This document shows positions 1 to 8,544 of a stretch of 64,000 nucleotides of DNA, in pieces. The stretch's first letter is position 1. Every line of letters begins with the position of its first letter. Source of the DNA: Deferribacter desulfuricans SSM1 (lineage in GTDB: Bacteria; Chrysiogenota; Deferribacteres; Deferribacterales; Deferribacteraceae); the NCBI RefSeq assembly GCF_000010985.1, contig NC_013939.1:959501-1023500 (forward strand), given 5' to 3'. Below the pieces are notes generated by a model. It did no database searches. It was not told the DNA's origin and saw only the letters and a list, made by a program, of their open reading frames with translations. The translations under genes and the position numbers were made by a program.

Positions 1-39
1 ATATGAAATTTATTATAAAAAAATTTTTGTTTAAACTAT

Positions 40-903
40 TCATATTCTATCTGCCCTTTTTTTACCAAATAAACCGTTTGGAAGTACAAATAAAATTATT
101 AAAAGAATAATGAACGCAAAAGCATCTTTATAACCAGAAGGTAAAATGGTAGCAAAAAAACCTTCTAATATGGCTAAAAGATATCCACCAGTTATAGCGC
201 CAGTAAAACTTCCAAGTCCACCCAAAACCGCAGCTGAAAAACCTTTTAATCCAGTCATTATACCATCATTATAAGTAACAAAAGTGATAGGAGTAATTAG
301 AATACCTGCAATTCCTCCTAATGAGCCTGCTATTGCAAACGAAAGCATTTTGATTTTGTTTACACTTATTCCACAATTTAATGCGGCATAAGGATCATTG
401 TGGCAAGCTCTGAAGGCTTTGCCATATTTTGAAAATTTAAAAAATAATGAGAGAATTACTGCTATAATAATGGATACAAGAATTACCAACAAACTACTTG
501 TGGTAATTACTCCACCTGGCATTTTAAAAACACTTTCGTTTATGTAAGGAGCTACTTTTAATGAATCTCTCCCCCAGATAATCATTGCAGAGCCTCTTAA
601 GATAATTGCTACCGCTAATGTAATAGTAATTAAGTTGATTTCTGTTTTTAGTTTGACGTTATTAAGGAATATTCTCTCAGTTAATATTCCTAAAACGTAT
701 GAACCAACAATTGTTAAAAGGAAGGATATACCTGTTGGAATTTCTAAAAGAGATAAGGCGGTATATATCAACATACCGCCTATCATTACAAATTCTCCTT
801 GTGCAAAATTTACTATACCTGTTGTGTTATAAATAATATTAAAACCTATTGCTACAAGCACATAAATACTACCTGTAGTTAAACCTGAGTATAAAAACTG
901 CAT
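40..903 (-). CDS. livH: LivH-type ABC transporter inner-membrane permease
   Basis: A very hydrophobic 287-residue protein with about eight membrane segments. It carries the family signature VNFAQGEF near residues 31-38 and an EAA-like cytoplasmic loop with ACHNDPYAALNCGI at about 167-180, which contacts the ATPase. These mark the LivH permease of the branched-chain amino acid (HAAT) importers. It follows the periplasmic binding protein gene by 26 bases on the same strand; livM, livG and livF would be expected just past the left edge. Substrate specificity cannot be read from the permease; branched-chain or aromatic amino acids are the family default. Confidence 0.9.
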   Translation of the reverse strand: MQFLYSGLTTGSIYVLVAIGFNIIYNTTGIVNFAQGEFVMIGGMLIYTALSLLEIPTGISFLLTIVGSYVLGILTERIFLNNVKLKTEINLITITLAVAIILRGSAMIIWGRDSLKVAPYINESVFKMPGGVITTSSLLVILVSIIIAVILSLFFKFSKYGKAFRACHNDPYAALNCGISVNKIKMLSFAIAGSLGGIAGILITPITFVTYNDGIMTGLKGFSAAVLGGLGSFTGAITGGYLLAILEGFFATILPSGYKDAFAFIILLIILFVLPNGLFGKKRADRI

Positions 904-929
904 AAATTAATTCCAAAATAATTGTATTT

Positions 930-2051
930 TTATTTAATTAATTTCCAATTTCCGTTAACAATTTTAACCATTACAAAAGCATCTTTTGTTAAACCGTTAT
1001 GATCACTGTCTGAAAAACTAAATTTTCCATAAGTACCTAAGTAATTCTTAATTGATTCAATCCCTTTTATAATGTCAGAACTTTTGTAATTTTTGTTTTT
1101 TATTGCAAGGGTTAATATATGTATAGCATCATATGCGTGACCACCAAATGTAGAAACTGATGACTTAAATCTTGACTCATACTCTTTTTTATAATTGAGA
1201 AGTAGATTTTTGAAAGGGTCACTATCTCCAAGTTGTTCAGCTACAATCAGTCTTCCTGCAGGTAAAATAATTCCATTTGCAGCTTCCCCTGCTAACTGTA
1301 TAAATTTCTTTGAAGCAACTCCATGACTCATTATTAGTTGAGCTTTTAATCCAAGCTCTTTAAAATTTTTGGCAACAATTGCAGGTGCAGGTCCAACACC
1401 CCAGCATATAACAGCATCGGGATTTTTTTCAGCAATTTTGCTAAGTTGGCTTTTCATATCTTTATCAGTATCTTTAAATTTTTCATCAGCTACTATATTA
1501 ATTCCCATCTTTTCTGCAATTTTCAACAGAGCATCTCTACCTGAGTAGCCAAAACCACTTTGTGCAGTAATTATTGCAACATTTTTTTTGTTATTTTTTA
1601 AAAGATATTCATAAATCTTTTCAACAGCGTGTCTATCAGATGGTGCTACTTTAAAGACTTCTTTATATAATGGATTTATTATTCTGTCGCTTGACGCACA
1701 ACTAATAACAGGTATATGGAACTTTTTCGCTAAATCTTTTATTGCCAGTGTAGAACCACTTCTAGTTGGCCCTATTACTGCTATTACTCTATCTTTTTTT
1801 ACGAGTCTTATAAATTTCTTTCTTGCTTCAGCATCGTTACCTTTTGTATCATAAAAATAAAGTTTAATTTTTTCACCATTTATACCACCAGATTTATTTA
1901 TTTTTTCAACTTCCATTTCTAAAGTATTTTTTTCTGGTAACCCTAAGAATGAAGCAGGTCCACTTGTAGAAAAGAGTGCTCCAATTTTTATATCAGCAAA
2001 CAAAAATACTGGAAACAACATTACAGCTAAAAATATTAAAAACTTTTTCAT
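930..2051 (-). CDS. livK: periplasmic binding protein of the Liv-type importer
   Basis: Type I periplasmic binding protein (Peripla_BP_6, LivK-like), 373 residues from the chosen start. The open frame extends 12 codons upstream, but the ATG at 2051 has an AGAGG ribosome site six bases before it and gives a clean signal peptide (MKKFLIFLAVMLFPVFLFA, then DIKIGALFSTSG). The ligand-binding family pattern is visible: GALFSTSGPASFLG at the mature N-terminus, then VIGPTRSGSTLA and a late GHAYDAIHILTLA. It should capture the amino acid in the periplasm and deliver it to LivH. It lies 13 bases after the ACT gene, in one unit with paaK. Confidence 0.87.
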   Translation of the reverse strand: MKKFLIFLAVMLFPVFLFADIKIGALFSTSGPASFLGLPEKNTLEMEVEKINKSGGINGEKIKLYFYDTKGNDAEARKKFIRLVKKDRVIAVIGPTRSGSTLAIKDLAKKFHIPVISCASSDRIINPLYKEVFKVAPSDRHAVEKIYEYLLKNNKKNVAIITAQSGFGYSGRDALLKIAEKMGINIVADEKFKDTDKDMKSQLSKIAEKNPDAVICWGVGPAPAIVAKNFKELGLKAQLIMSHGVASKKFIQLAGEAANGIILPAGRLIVAEQLGDSDPFKNLLLNYKKEYESRFKSSVSTFGGHAYDAIHILTLAIKNKNYKSSDIIKGIESIKNYLGTYGKFSFSDSDHNGLTKDAFVMVKIVNGNWKLIK

Positions 2052-2064
2052 CATACACCTCTGA

Positions 2065-2496
2065 TTATAATTTATAAATTTCTTCACCTTTTAATGTTTT
2101 TATTCCGTTATTGTTTAGAGCTTCAATAGCTTTTTCAGTTTCATCAAATCTGAAAATCATTATAGCTTCTTCACCACTTCTTTCTACAAAAGCATACATA
2201 TATTCAACGTTTATATTATTATCTCTGAGAATTTTTAATATTTGAGCTAAACCTCCTGGTTTATCAGGTACTTCTACTGCGATTACGTCAGTTTTTCCCA
2301 CAGTAAATTCGTTTTCTTTTAATATGTTATAAGCTTTTTCAGGGTCATTAACGATTAATCTTAATATCCCAAAATCTGAAGTGTCAGCTAAAGATAATGC
2401 CCTGATGTTTATACCATTTTCCCCTAAAATATTACAAACTTCCCAGAGTCTCCCCGATTGGTTTTCTATAAAAATTGAAATTTGAGTAATTTTCAT
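2065..2496 (-). CDS. tandem ACT-domain amino acid-binding protein
   Basis: A 143-residue protein made of two ACT domains, about residues 1-68 ([20 protein letters not shown]) and 70-140 ([20 protein letters not shown]). ACT domains bind amino acids as allosteric sensors. Stand-alone double-ACT proteins of this length are commonly encoded next to phenylacetate-CoA ligases, as here: it starts 9 bases after paaK and precedes the amino acid importer. I infer a role in sensing amino acid levels for this pathway, but the target protein is unknown. Confidence 0.85.
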   Translation of the reverse strand: MKITQISIFIENQSGRLWEVCNILGENGINIRALSLADTSDFGILRLIVNDPEKAYNILKENEFTVGKTDVIAVEVPDKPGGLAQILKILRDNNINVEYMYAFVERSGEEAIMIFRFDETEKAIEALNNNGIKTLKGEEIYKL

Positions 2497-2505
2497 TTTT
2501 TCCTC

Positions 2506-3807
2506 CTACAAGGATCTTTTATCTATAACTCTTTTTGCTTTCCCTTGACTTCTTTCTATTGTCTTAGGCTCAACTAACCTTACTTTTGCAGTTATACCTA
2601 TTATTTCTTTAATATTTTTTTCAATAGATTTTTCTAATGCCTGCAATTTTTTAATTTCATCTGAGAAGAACTCTTCACTTACTTCGACTAAAACTTCCAT
2701 AGTGTCTAGATTATTTTCCCTATCTACAACGATAAGATAATGAGGTAAAATCCCTTTTGTTTCCATAAGTATAGATTCTATTTGAGATGGGAATACATTT
2801 ACTCCCCTTATTATAAGCATGTCATCGCTTCTACCCATTACTTTTTCCATCCTTACAAAGGTCCTACCACATTTGCATGGTTCCTTAATAAGTCTTGTAA
2901 TATCTCTTGTTCTATATCTTATTAATGGTATAGCCTCTTTTGTGATAGTTGTAAAAACAATCTCACCTTTTTCACCATATGGGAGTGGTTCACCAGTTTC
3001 TGGATCTATGATTTCTACAATAAAATGGTCTTCATTTATATGCATACCATTTTTTGCCTCTAAGCATTCAAAGGCAACTCCAGGACCAATCACCTCACTT
3101 AACCCATAAATATCTATTGCATCAATACCCCATTTTTCCTCTATCTCTTTTCTCATTTCATTTGTCCAAGGTTCAGCACCAAAAACACCTACTTTTACAG
3201 GCAATTTTTTAAGGTCTACACCCATTTCTTGTGCTACTTCATAAAGATTTAAAGCGTAAGATGGAGTACAAGAAATAGCTGTTGTACCAAAATCTTGCAT
3301 AATCATAATCTGTTTTTTTGAATTACCACCAGATATAGGTATTACAGAAGCCCCAATTAATTCCGCACCATAATGTGCTCCTAAACCACCAGTAAAAAGT
3401 CCATATCCATAAGCATTTTGTAATACATCGCCTTTACCTACACCTGCTGCCTGAAATGTTCTTGCCATAAGTTCAGCCCATGTTTTTATATCTCTTTTAG
3501 TGTAGCCAACAACTGTAGGTTTACCAGTGGTACCACTTGAAGCGTGAATTCTTACTACTTGTTCTTTAGGAACAGCAAATAACCCGAAAGGGTAATTATC
3601 CCTTAAGTCCTGTTTGGTAGTAAATGGGAGTTTTCTTAAATCTGATAATGACTTAATATCCTCAGGTTTTACACCAGCTTCATCAAATTTCTTTTTATAA
3701 AAAGGTACAGTAGCATAAACCCTTTCAACTAAATGCTGTAACCTTTTTAATTGTAATGCTTCCAAAGCTTCACGAGGTAGGGTTTCATACTCTTCGTTCC
3801 AGATCAT
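2506..3807 (-). CDS. paaK: phenylacetate-CoA ligase (PaaK family)
   Basis: Adenylate-forming ligase of 433 residues, the normal PaaK length. Visible motifs are the phosphate loop SSGTTGKP at residues 90-97, the AMP-site region [11 protein letters not shown], and the C-terminal [16 protein letters not shown] hinge. The family activates phenylacetate or related aryl acids to their CoA thioesters using ATP. In anaerobes such genes often sit with indolepyruvate ferredoxin oxidoreductase and serve aromatic amino acid fermentation. Here the partners are an ACT protein and a Liv-type importer, which fits uptake and oxidation of amino acids. An AAGAGG ribosome site precedes the ATG. It has its own promoter with a palindrome over it (separate entries). 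Confidence 0.92.
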   Translation of the reverse strand: MIWNEEYETLPREALEALQLKRLQHLVERVYATVPFYKKKFDEAGVKPEDIKSLSDLRKLPFTTKQDLRDNYPFGLFAVPKEQVVRIHASSGTTGKPTVVGYTKRDIKTWAELMARTFQAAGVGKGDVLQNAYGYGLFTGGLGAHYGAELIGASVIPISGGNSKKQIMIMQDFGTTAISCTPSYALNLYEVAQEMGVDLKKLPVKVGVFGAEPWTNEMRKEIEEKWGIDAIDIYGLSEVIGPGVAFECLEAKNGMHINEDHFIVEIIDPETGEPLPYGEKGEIVFTTITKEAIPLIRYRTRDITRLIKEPCKCGRTFVRMEKVMGRSDDMLIIRGVNVFPSQIESILMETKGILPHYLIVVDRENNLDTMEVLVEVSEEFFSDEIKKLQALEKSIEKNIKEIIGITAKVRLVEPKTIERSQGKAKRVIDKRSL

Positions 3808-3825
3808 TTTAAACCTCTTCCCGAT

Positions 3826-3845
3826 TTATTTAACCGGTTAAATAA
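3826..3845. promoter_or_regulatory. perfect 20-bp palindrome, probable operator of paaK
   Basis: TTATTTAACCGGTTAAATAA is an exact inverted repeat centred between 3835 and 3836. It overlaps the last four bases of the paaK -10 hexamer and covers the predicted transcription start, the classic place for a repressor site. The XRE-cupin regulator encoded just upstream is one candidate binder; an unlinked TetR-type regulator is another. Symmetry and position are seen in the sequence; function is inferred. Confidence 0.6.
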
Positions 3846-3870
3846 TAACAAAAACAGTTTTTGAAGTCAA
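3842..3870 (-). promoter_or_regulatory. sigma-70 promoter of paaK operon
   Basis: On the minus strand TTGACT (3865-3870) is followed by a 17-base spacer and TATTAT (3842-3847), a near-consensus sigma-70 promoter about 35 bases upstream of the paaK ATG. It separates the paaK-ACT-liv unit from the regulator gene upstream. Confidence 0.7.
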
Positions 3871-3890
3871 ATATTATTTAACTTTGTTTA

Positions 3891-4451
3891 TTATTTTGGA
3901 AGATAAATCCATAAAACTTTTGCAGGTTTATTGGAAAAATTTTTTACTTTGTGATTTTTGTGGGAATAAAAATAGAAATAGTTGCCAGCTTTAATAATAT
4001 GAGATTCTTTATCTAAGGTTAATTCTATTTCCCCATCTAATACATAACCAAACTCTTCACCCTCATGTTTTATTTCTTGATGATAACCTCCGTATGGTGG
4101 GATTTCAACAAGGTAAGTTTTCATCTTTAAAAGGGGATTTTTTATTAGTAGATACAAGTTATAAAAATCTTTTTTTGAATATATAAGTTCAGCATCTTTT
4201 TCAAAAATGAAGCTTTCTTTATTTAGGTGTATATCTTTTTCGTTTTCTTCAAGTAAGTCAGAGATTGTAACATTGAAAAAATTGGTTATAGATTTTAGTG
4301 TTGCCATTGATGGCACAGCTTTACCATTTTCTATCATTGAAATATAACTTTTAGTTTTACCAACAGCTTTAGCTAGTTGGTTAAGGCTATAACCTTGAGA
4401 TTTACGTAAATTACGTAATTTTTCACCGAGGATATTATTCTTATTCTTCAT
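3891..4451 (-). CDS. XRE-family transcriptional regulator with cupin domain
   Basis: A 186-residue regulator with an N-terminal XRE helix-turn-helix (about residues 9-62, core LAKAVGKTKSYISMIENGK) and a C-terminal cupin barrel (about 105-185, including HEGEEFGYVLDGEIEL and the closing VLWIYLPK). XRE-cupin proteins are ligand-responsive regulators often linked to amino acid, polyamine or aldehyde metabolism. It lies between HU and paaK on the same strand. The palindrome over the paaK promoter makes paaK a plausible target, and the neighbouring polyamine operon is another. The effector is unknown. Confidence 0.85.
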   Translation of the reverse strand: MKNKNNILGEKLRNLRKSQGYSLNQLAKAVGKTKSYISMIENGKAVPSMATLKSITNFFNVTISDLLEENEKDIHLNKESFIFEKDAELIYSKKDFYNLYLLIKNPLLKMKTYLVEIPPYGGYHQEIKHEGEEFGYVLDGEIELTLDKESHIIKAGNYFYFYSHKNHKVKNFSNKPAKVLWIYLPK

Positions 4452-4462
4452 AATTGAAAAAA

Positions 4463-4481
4463 CGGCTTCAGATTGAAGCCG
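4463..4481 (-). terminator. rho-independent terminator of the HU gene
   Basis: An 8-bp stem (CGGCTTCA at 4463-4470, TGAAGCCG at 4474-4481) with a 3-base loop is followed on the minus strand by a run of six T residues. It begins directly after the HU stop codon and just before the ATG of the XRE gene, so the regulator depends on readthrough or its own weak promoter. Confidence 0.75.
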
Positions 4482-4482
4482 C

Positions 4483-4755
4483 TTATTTAACAGAATCTTT
4501 TAAAAGTTTACCTGCTGAAAATTTTGGAGTTTTAGTAGCAGGAATGATAATCTCTTCCCCTGTTTGAGGGTTTCTACCTTTTCTTTCTTTTCTTTCACTA
4601 ACAGAGAATGTTCCAAATCCTACTAATGTTACTTTGTCCCCTGCTTTTAATGCTTCAATAACTGCTTCTTCAAAAGCTGCTAAAGCCCTTTCTGCTTCAC
4701 TCTTTTTCAATCCAGCTTTTGAAGCAATCTTTTCAATCAATTCTTTTTTGTTCAC
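4483..4755 (-). CDS. hup: HU-family DNA-binding protein
   Basis: A 90-residue nucleoid protein of standard HU length. It shows the family pattern [11 protein letters not shown] at the N-terminus, [20 protein letters not shown] in the beta region, and the DNA-intercalating arm signature [14 protein letters not shown]. It starts with GTG, supported by a strong AGGAGG site seven bases upstream. It has its own promoter and a terminator directly after the stop, as expected for an abundant, singly transcribed chromosomal protein. HU and IHF subunits are hard to separate by eye; HU is preferred because the protein is probably homodimeric. Confidence 0.95.
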   Translation of the reverse strand: MNKKELIEKIASKAGLKKSEAERALAAFEEAVIEALKAGDKVTLVGFGTFSVSERKERKGRNPQTGEEIIIPATKTPKFSAGKLLKDSVK

Positions 4756-4796
4756 ACCTACCTCCTGATAATATATTTGTTATCTGCTGCAAAACC

Positions 4797-4825
4797 CTTA
4801 TATATTAGATTTTACCATATTTCAA
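4797..4825 (-). promoter_or_regulatory. sigma-70 promoter of the HU gene
   Basis: Minus-strand TTGAAA (4820-4825), a 17-base spacer and TATAAG (4797-4802), each five of six to consensus, lie about 40 bases upstream of the GTG start. The -35 box overlaps the stop end of the agmatinase gene. Confidence 0.65.
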
Positions 4826-5652
4826 ATAAAAATTAATATTTCTCTTATAATTTTTGCGGCGGTAATTGTAGAAACCATTGAATGATCATAATGTGGAGAG
4901 AGCTCCACTACATCACATCCTACAATATTTAGATCTTTAAATTTCATTAATTTATTCATAAGGTTGTTAAAGCTCCATCCTCCTGGCTCTGGTGTACCAG
5001 TCCCAGGGAAGATAGAAGGGTCCAGTATATCCAAATCTACAGTAATATATACAGGGTTATCATTTATAAGCTGTTTAATTTTATCTACTGATCTATTAAG
5101 CAAATTTTTGCTTCTTATGAGCTCAAACTCTTCTTTTGTTCCGCTTCTGATACCATATTGGTATATTTTTTCAAATCCAATTATGTCAGCAATATTTTTA
5201 ATAACAGTGGCATGAGAAAGTTTTTCTCCTAAATATTCATCTCTTAAATCAGCATGGGCATCAAAATGAATTAGATAAAGATTTTTGTATTTTTTTAAAA
5301 AACTTTTGATTATGGGTAGAGTGATTAAATGCTCGCCACCTATTGATAAGATTTTTTTATTATATTTCAAAATATTATCAATATGCGTTTCTATTCTATC
5401 CAAAATTAATTTTTTTTCTCCAAAAGGGAGTTCTAAATCACCAATATCACATACTTTTTTATCTTCTAAATCTTTGTTTTGATAAGGTGAGTAGGTTTCT
5501 AATCCGTATGATGATTTTCGAATTTCGTCCGGGGCAAAACGAGAGCCAGGTCTGTAACTACTTGTGCCGTCATAAGGTATACCTGTTATGATTATTTCAG
5601 AATCGTGAAATTCTTTATCACATCCAATTAAACTATTTGATATGGGTTTCAT
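4822..5652 (-). CDS. speB: agmatinase (ureohydrolase)
   Basis: A 276-residue ureohydrolase that hydrolyses agmatine to putrescine and urea. The binuclear manganese ligands are all present: His108 (in GGEHL), Asp131/His133/Asp135 (in DAHADLRD) and Asp206/Asp208 (in DLDILDP). It follows spermidine synthase with a 4-base overlap. With SAM decarboxylase and spermidine synthase upstream, it completes a route from agmatine to spermidine. No arginine decarboxylase is in the window and it must be elsewhere. Arginase is less likely because of the polyamine context. Confidence 0.93.
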   Translation of the reverse strand: MKPISNSLIGCDKEFHDSEIIITGIPYDGTSSYRPGSRFAPDEIRKSSYGLETYSPYQNKDLEDKKVCDIGDLELPFGEKKLILDRIETHIDNILKYNKKILSIGGEHLITLPIIKSFLKKYKNLYLIHFDAHADLRDEYLGEKLSHATVIKNIADIIGFEKIYQYGIRSGTKEEFELIRSKNLLNRSVDKIKQLINDNPVYITVDLDILDPSIFPGTGTPEPGGWSFNNLMNKLMKFKDLNIVGCDVVELSPHYDHSMVSTITAAKIIREILIFI

Positions 5653-6482
5653 AATACTTTTTTAGCAAAATTAGGCAAGGAAAAGCAAGATTTTATTATA
5701 TCTGAGTTAAAATATTTCAACTCGTTTTCCATTTTTTTTATATCATCGTATTTAACTTTTTCTAAAGGTTTATATTTTTTAGAAGCAAATGCAAAAGCCC
5801 ACATACCACTTGGGTAAAATGGTATAAATGATAAATACATTGATACAATTGGGAAAACAGCTTTTAAATTATTAAACATATCTTTTTGTATATCAGCATA
5901 GTAATAAGGGTTTTCTGCCTGAGCAACCATTATCCCATCTTCTTTTAAACAATCATAAACAGATTGATAAAACTTTTGTTTAAATAGACCTTCTGCAAAG
6001 CCAACAGGATCTGTGGAATCTATGATTATTATATCAAACTTATTTGTATTTTCTTCAATAAATTTAACACCATCTTTAAATAGTAATTCAAGTTTTGGGT
6101 TATCAAATTGTGATCCAACAGATGGAATATATTCTTTAGTGACTTTTACCACCATATCATCAATTTCACACATCACACACTTTTCAATATTTTCGTGTCT
6201 CAAAACTTCTCTAGCAGTACCACCATCACCTCCACCTATAATTAAAACACTTTTAGGTTCTGGGTGGCTAAAAAGTGGGACATGGGCAATCATTTCATGA
6301 TAAGCAAATTCATGTGCCTCGGTAAGCATTATAAGATCATCTAGTAACAATATCTTACCTAATTGTTCAGACTCCAATACATCAATTTTTTGATATTTTG
6401 ATTTACCACTATAAAGTGTTTTTTTTATTTTTATTGATAGTGCTGTATCGTTTTCATAGTATTCTGTAAACCATAAATTCAT
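5649..6482 (-). CDS. speE: polyamine aminopropyltransferase (spermidine synthase)
   Basis: A 277-residue spermidine synthase that transfers an aminopropyl group from decarboxylated SAM to putrescine. It has the N-terminal beta domain with WFTEYYE, the nucleotide-binding GGGDGGTAREVLRH (about residues 83-96), Glu/Asp contacts in CEIDDMVV, and the catalytic loop IIDSTDPVG (about 143-151). It lies 10 bases after speD and overlaps speB by 4 bases, so the three are one operon. Thermophile homologues can act on agmatine (aminopropylagmatine pathway); the adjacent agmatinase would fit either order of steps. Confidence 0.94.
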   Translation of the reverse strand: MNLWFTEYYENDTALSIKIKKTLYSGKSKYQKIDVLESEQLGKILLLDDLIMLTEAHEFAYHEMIAHVPLFSHPEPKSVLIIGGGDGGTAREVLRHENIEKCVMCEIDDMVVKVTKEYIPSVGSQFDNPKLELLFKDGVKFIEENTNKFDIIIIDSTDPVGFAEGLFKQKFYQSVYDCLKEDGIMVAQAENPYYYADIQKDMFNNLKAVFPIVSMYLSFIPFYPSGMWAFAFASKKYKPLEKVKYDDIKKMENELKYFNSDIIKSCFSLPNFAKKVL

Positions 6483-6492
6483 AAGATTTCTC

Positions 6493-6888
6493 CTAAATTA
6501 TAGCATTTTCTGGCTTATGTCTAAGCTCACCCTTTATATCATTAAGCTGGCCTCTCTTCATTTCAATTGTTGATGTATGTGTGGCTTTTAGTATCTTTTT
6601 TAAATGTTCGAAAGCTATCCAGGGGTCAACAGTATCGCCACAGGTGAATAAGTCAACAGCTGCATAACCGTATTCGGGCCAGGTGTGTATAGTGAGATGT
6701 GATTCGGCGATTACTACTACACCACTTACACCGTAAGGGCTAAATGTATGAAAAGTACTGTTTATAATAGTGGCACCACTGATTTCAGCTGCATATTGCA
6801 TCTCTTTGTCTAATAATTTTGAGTTGTTTAAGACATCTTTATCGCAACCGTAAAATTCAACAAGTATATGTTTTCCAAGAGCTTTCAT
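6493..6888 (-). CDS. speD: S-adenosylmethionine decarboxylase proenzyme
   Basis: A 131-residue class 1b (SpeH-type) SAM decarboxylase, the short bacterial form. Self-cleavage at the Glu62-Ser63 bond in [10 protein letters not shown] would generate the pyruvoyl cofactor on Ser63. His68 and Cys83 (in LFTCGD) match the processing and catalytic residues of the Thermotoga-type enzyme. It makes decarboxylated SAM, the aminopropyl donor for SpeE. First gene of the polyamine operon, behind a strong promoter. Confidence 0.95.
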   Translation of the reverse strand: MKALGKHILVEFYGCDKDVLNNSKLLDKEMQYAAEISGATIINSTFHTFSPYGVSGVVVIAESHLTIHTWPEYGYAAVDLFTCGDTVDPWIAFEHLKKILKATHTSTIEMKRGQLNDIKGELRHKPENAII

Positions 6889-6947
6889 AGATTCCTCCCA
6901 AAATCTAAAAATAGGAGCTAAATTTAGTACTTTAAATAGGGCAGTAA

Positions 6948-6976
6948 CTTATAGAGTAAAAAAAAAATGTTGTCAA
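6948..6976 (-). promoter_or_regulatory. sigma-70 promoter of speD-speE-speB
   Basis: Minus-strand TTGACA (6971-6976, perfect), a 17-base spacer containing ten T residues, and TATAAG (6948-6953) lie about 60 bases upstream of speD. It is in the 175-base gap after hldD; the rest of that gap is AT-rich without other recognised features. Confidence 0.75.
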
Positions 6977-7063
6977 TATGTAAAAAATATAAAAATACAA
7001 GTACTTGATATATAATATAAATATATAATATGATGTGTAAAAAATTATATTAAAATTCTAAAT

Positions 7064-8026
7064 TTAAAAAATTTTGTAGTTTTTCATTAAAAAATTTGTT
7101 GTGTAGTCAGAAACTCCTTCTTCTAAAGTATAAAAACTATCTTTGTAACCAGCATTTTTTAATTTATCCATGTTAGCTTCTGTAAAATATTGGTATTTGT
7201 CTCTAATATCTTCTGGCATGTCTATATAGTGGATTTTTCCTTTTCCATAATTTTGAATTACGTTGTTTGCTAGGTCATTAAAGGTTCTAGCTTGTCCTGT
7301 ACCTAAATTATAAATCCCAGATTTTGTGTTATTTTTGTAGAAAAAGAAGATTACTTTTGCCACATCAAAGACATAAATAAAATCTCTTTTCTGTTCACCA
7401 TGATTATATCCTTCTTTGTGGGATTTAAAAAGCTTAATTATGCCAGCTTCTTTTAACTGGTTGAAGGAATGAAAAATAACACTTGCCATTCTCCCTTTAT
7501 GGTATTCGTTTGGACCATAAACATTAAAGAATTTAAAACCTGCCCAAAAAGGTGGTTTTTCGTTTTGTTTTAAAACCCAAAGGTCGAATAATTGTTTTGA
7601 GAATCCGTAAGGGTTTAAAGGTCTAAGATACTCTATTAAATTTTCATCATCATTATAACCATTTTCACCTGCACCATATGTTGCTGCACTGCTTGCATAA
7701 ATAAATGGGATTTGTTTTTCTGTGGCAAATTTAAAAAGTATTTTGCTGTACTCATAATTTGTTTTTAAGAGATAATCCAGATCGAATTCTGTGGTATCTG
7801 TACATGCACCAATATGAATAATATAGTCAATATTTTTGTAAGTGTTTAGATTTTCCAGAAATGCATCTCTATCAACGAAATCAATAAACTTTTTCCCTAA
7901 AAGATTCTTCCATTTGGTTTTGGTACCTAATCTGTCCACACATAAGATATCAGTAATCCCTTGGTTATTAAAATAACCTAATAAAACACTTCCTATGAAT
8001 CCAGCAGCACCAGTTAAAACTATCAT
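7064..8026 (-). CDS. hldD: ADP-L-glycero-D-manno-heptose 6-epimerase
   Basis: A 320-residue extended short-chain dehydrogenase. It has the nucleotide motif TGAAGFIGS (residues 5-13) and the catalytic Tyr140-Lys144 (in NPYGFSKQL). The family-specific stretches ASSAATYGAG and FFNVYGPNEYHKGRMAS identify HldD (RfaD). It epimerises the ADP-heptose precursor of the LPS inner core, indicating a diderm envelope. A GAGGTAAGG ribosome site precedes the ATG. No other heptose genes are adjacent. Confidence 0.93.
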   Translation of the reverse strand: MIVLTGAAGFIGSVLLGYFNNQGITDILCVDRLGTKTKWKNLLGKKFIDFVDRDAFLENLNTYKNIDYIIHIGACTDTTEFDLDYLLKTNYEYSKILFKFATEKQIPFIYASSAATYGAGENGYNDDENLIEYLRPLNPYGFSKQLFDLWVLKQNEKPPFWAGFKFFNVYGPNEYHKGRMASVIFHSFNQLKEAGIIKLFKSHKEGYNHGEQKRDFIYVFDVAKVIFFFYKNNTKSGIYNLGTGQARTFNDLANNVIQNYGKGKIHYIDMPEDIRDKYQYFTEANMDKLKNAGYKDSFYTLEEGVSDYTTNFLMKNYKIF

Positions 8027-8088
8027 ATGCCTTACCTCTTAAAAGCTTTATTTGTTAATAGTTTTTTAATGAGAAAAAATTGAAAAGT

Positions 8089-8112
8089 AAAGAGGGAAGG
8101 ATTTCCCTCTTT
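8089..8112 (-). terminator. rho-independent terminator after the SlyD-like gene
   Basis: AAAGAGGGAA (8089-8098) pairs perfectly with TTCCCTCTTT (8103-8112) around a GGAT loop. It is seven bases past the stop codon, followed on the minus strand by a T-rich but interrupted tract. Confidence 0.6.
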
Positions 8113-8118
8113 TATAAT

Positions 8119-8544
8119 TTAGCTGATATCAATAATTTCGATAGAATAAGTTAAAGTTTGGCCTGCTAAAGGATGGTTAAAATCGATTTTAACAAATTCG
8201 TCATTAAGCTCTAAAACCTTACCTCTATATAAATTATTTTGTTCATCTTCAAGATCGATATACATATCTTCTTTGATAGATGGATCAAGCTGAATTTCTT
8301 CTCTTGGTATTTCAGCTACTAAACTTTCGTTGTAAGGGCCAAAAGTATCTTCAGGTTTAAGTGTTACATCTTTTTTGTCACCCACTTCCATACCTAACAT
8401 TTGTTCTTCAAGAACTGGTAATAACTGATTTTGTCCCATTTCTGCTACTAATGGTTCTTCCTTTGTTACTGCATCTACAACTGTACCGTCCTCGAGTGAA
8501 ACAGTGTAGATGAATGTTACTTTTGAATCGTTCGTTACTTTCAT
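8119..8544 (-). CDS. slyD: FKBP-type peptidyl-prolyl isomerase, SlyD-like
   Basis: A 141-residue SlyD-type prolyl isomerase and chaperone. It has the FKBP strand FIYTVSLEDGTVVDA, the insert-in-flap region with LPVLEEQMLGMEVGDKK, PEDTFGPYN, and the closing FNHPLAGQTLTYSIEI typical of the family. There is no His-rich metal-binding tail as in E. coli SlyD, so nickel handling is not supported. It assists folding in the cytoplasm, since no signal peptide is seen. It is transcribed away from the methyltransferase gene and has a terminator right after its stop. Confidence 0.92.
   Translation of the reverse strand: MKVTNDSKVTFIYTVSLEDGTVVDAVTKEEPLVAEMGQNQLLPVLEEQMLGMEVGDKKDVTLKPEDTFGPYNESLVAEIPREEIQLDPSIKEDMYIDLEDEQNNLYRGKVLELNDEFVKIDFNHPLAGQTLTYSIEIIDIS

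Noticed and set aside
635-832. Plus-strand open frame opposite livH, and the many similar antisense frames across the window
   Set aside because: They lie inside well-supported genes, lack ribosome sites and show no family motifs; they are by-products of AT-rich coding sequence.
2052-2087. Longer start of the LivK protein at 2087
   Set aside because: It adds 12 residues before a clean signal peptide and overlaps the ACT gene, while the ribosome site favours 2051.
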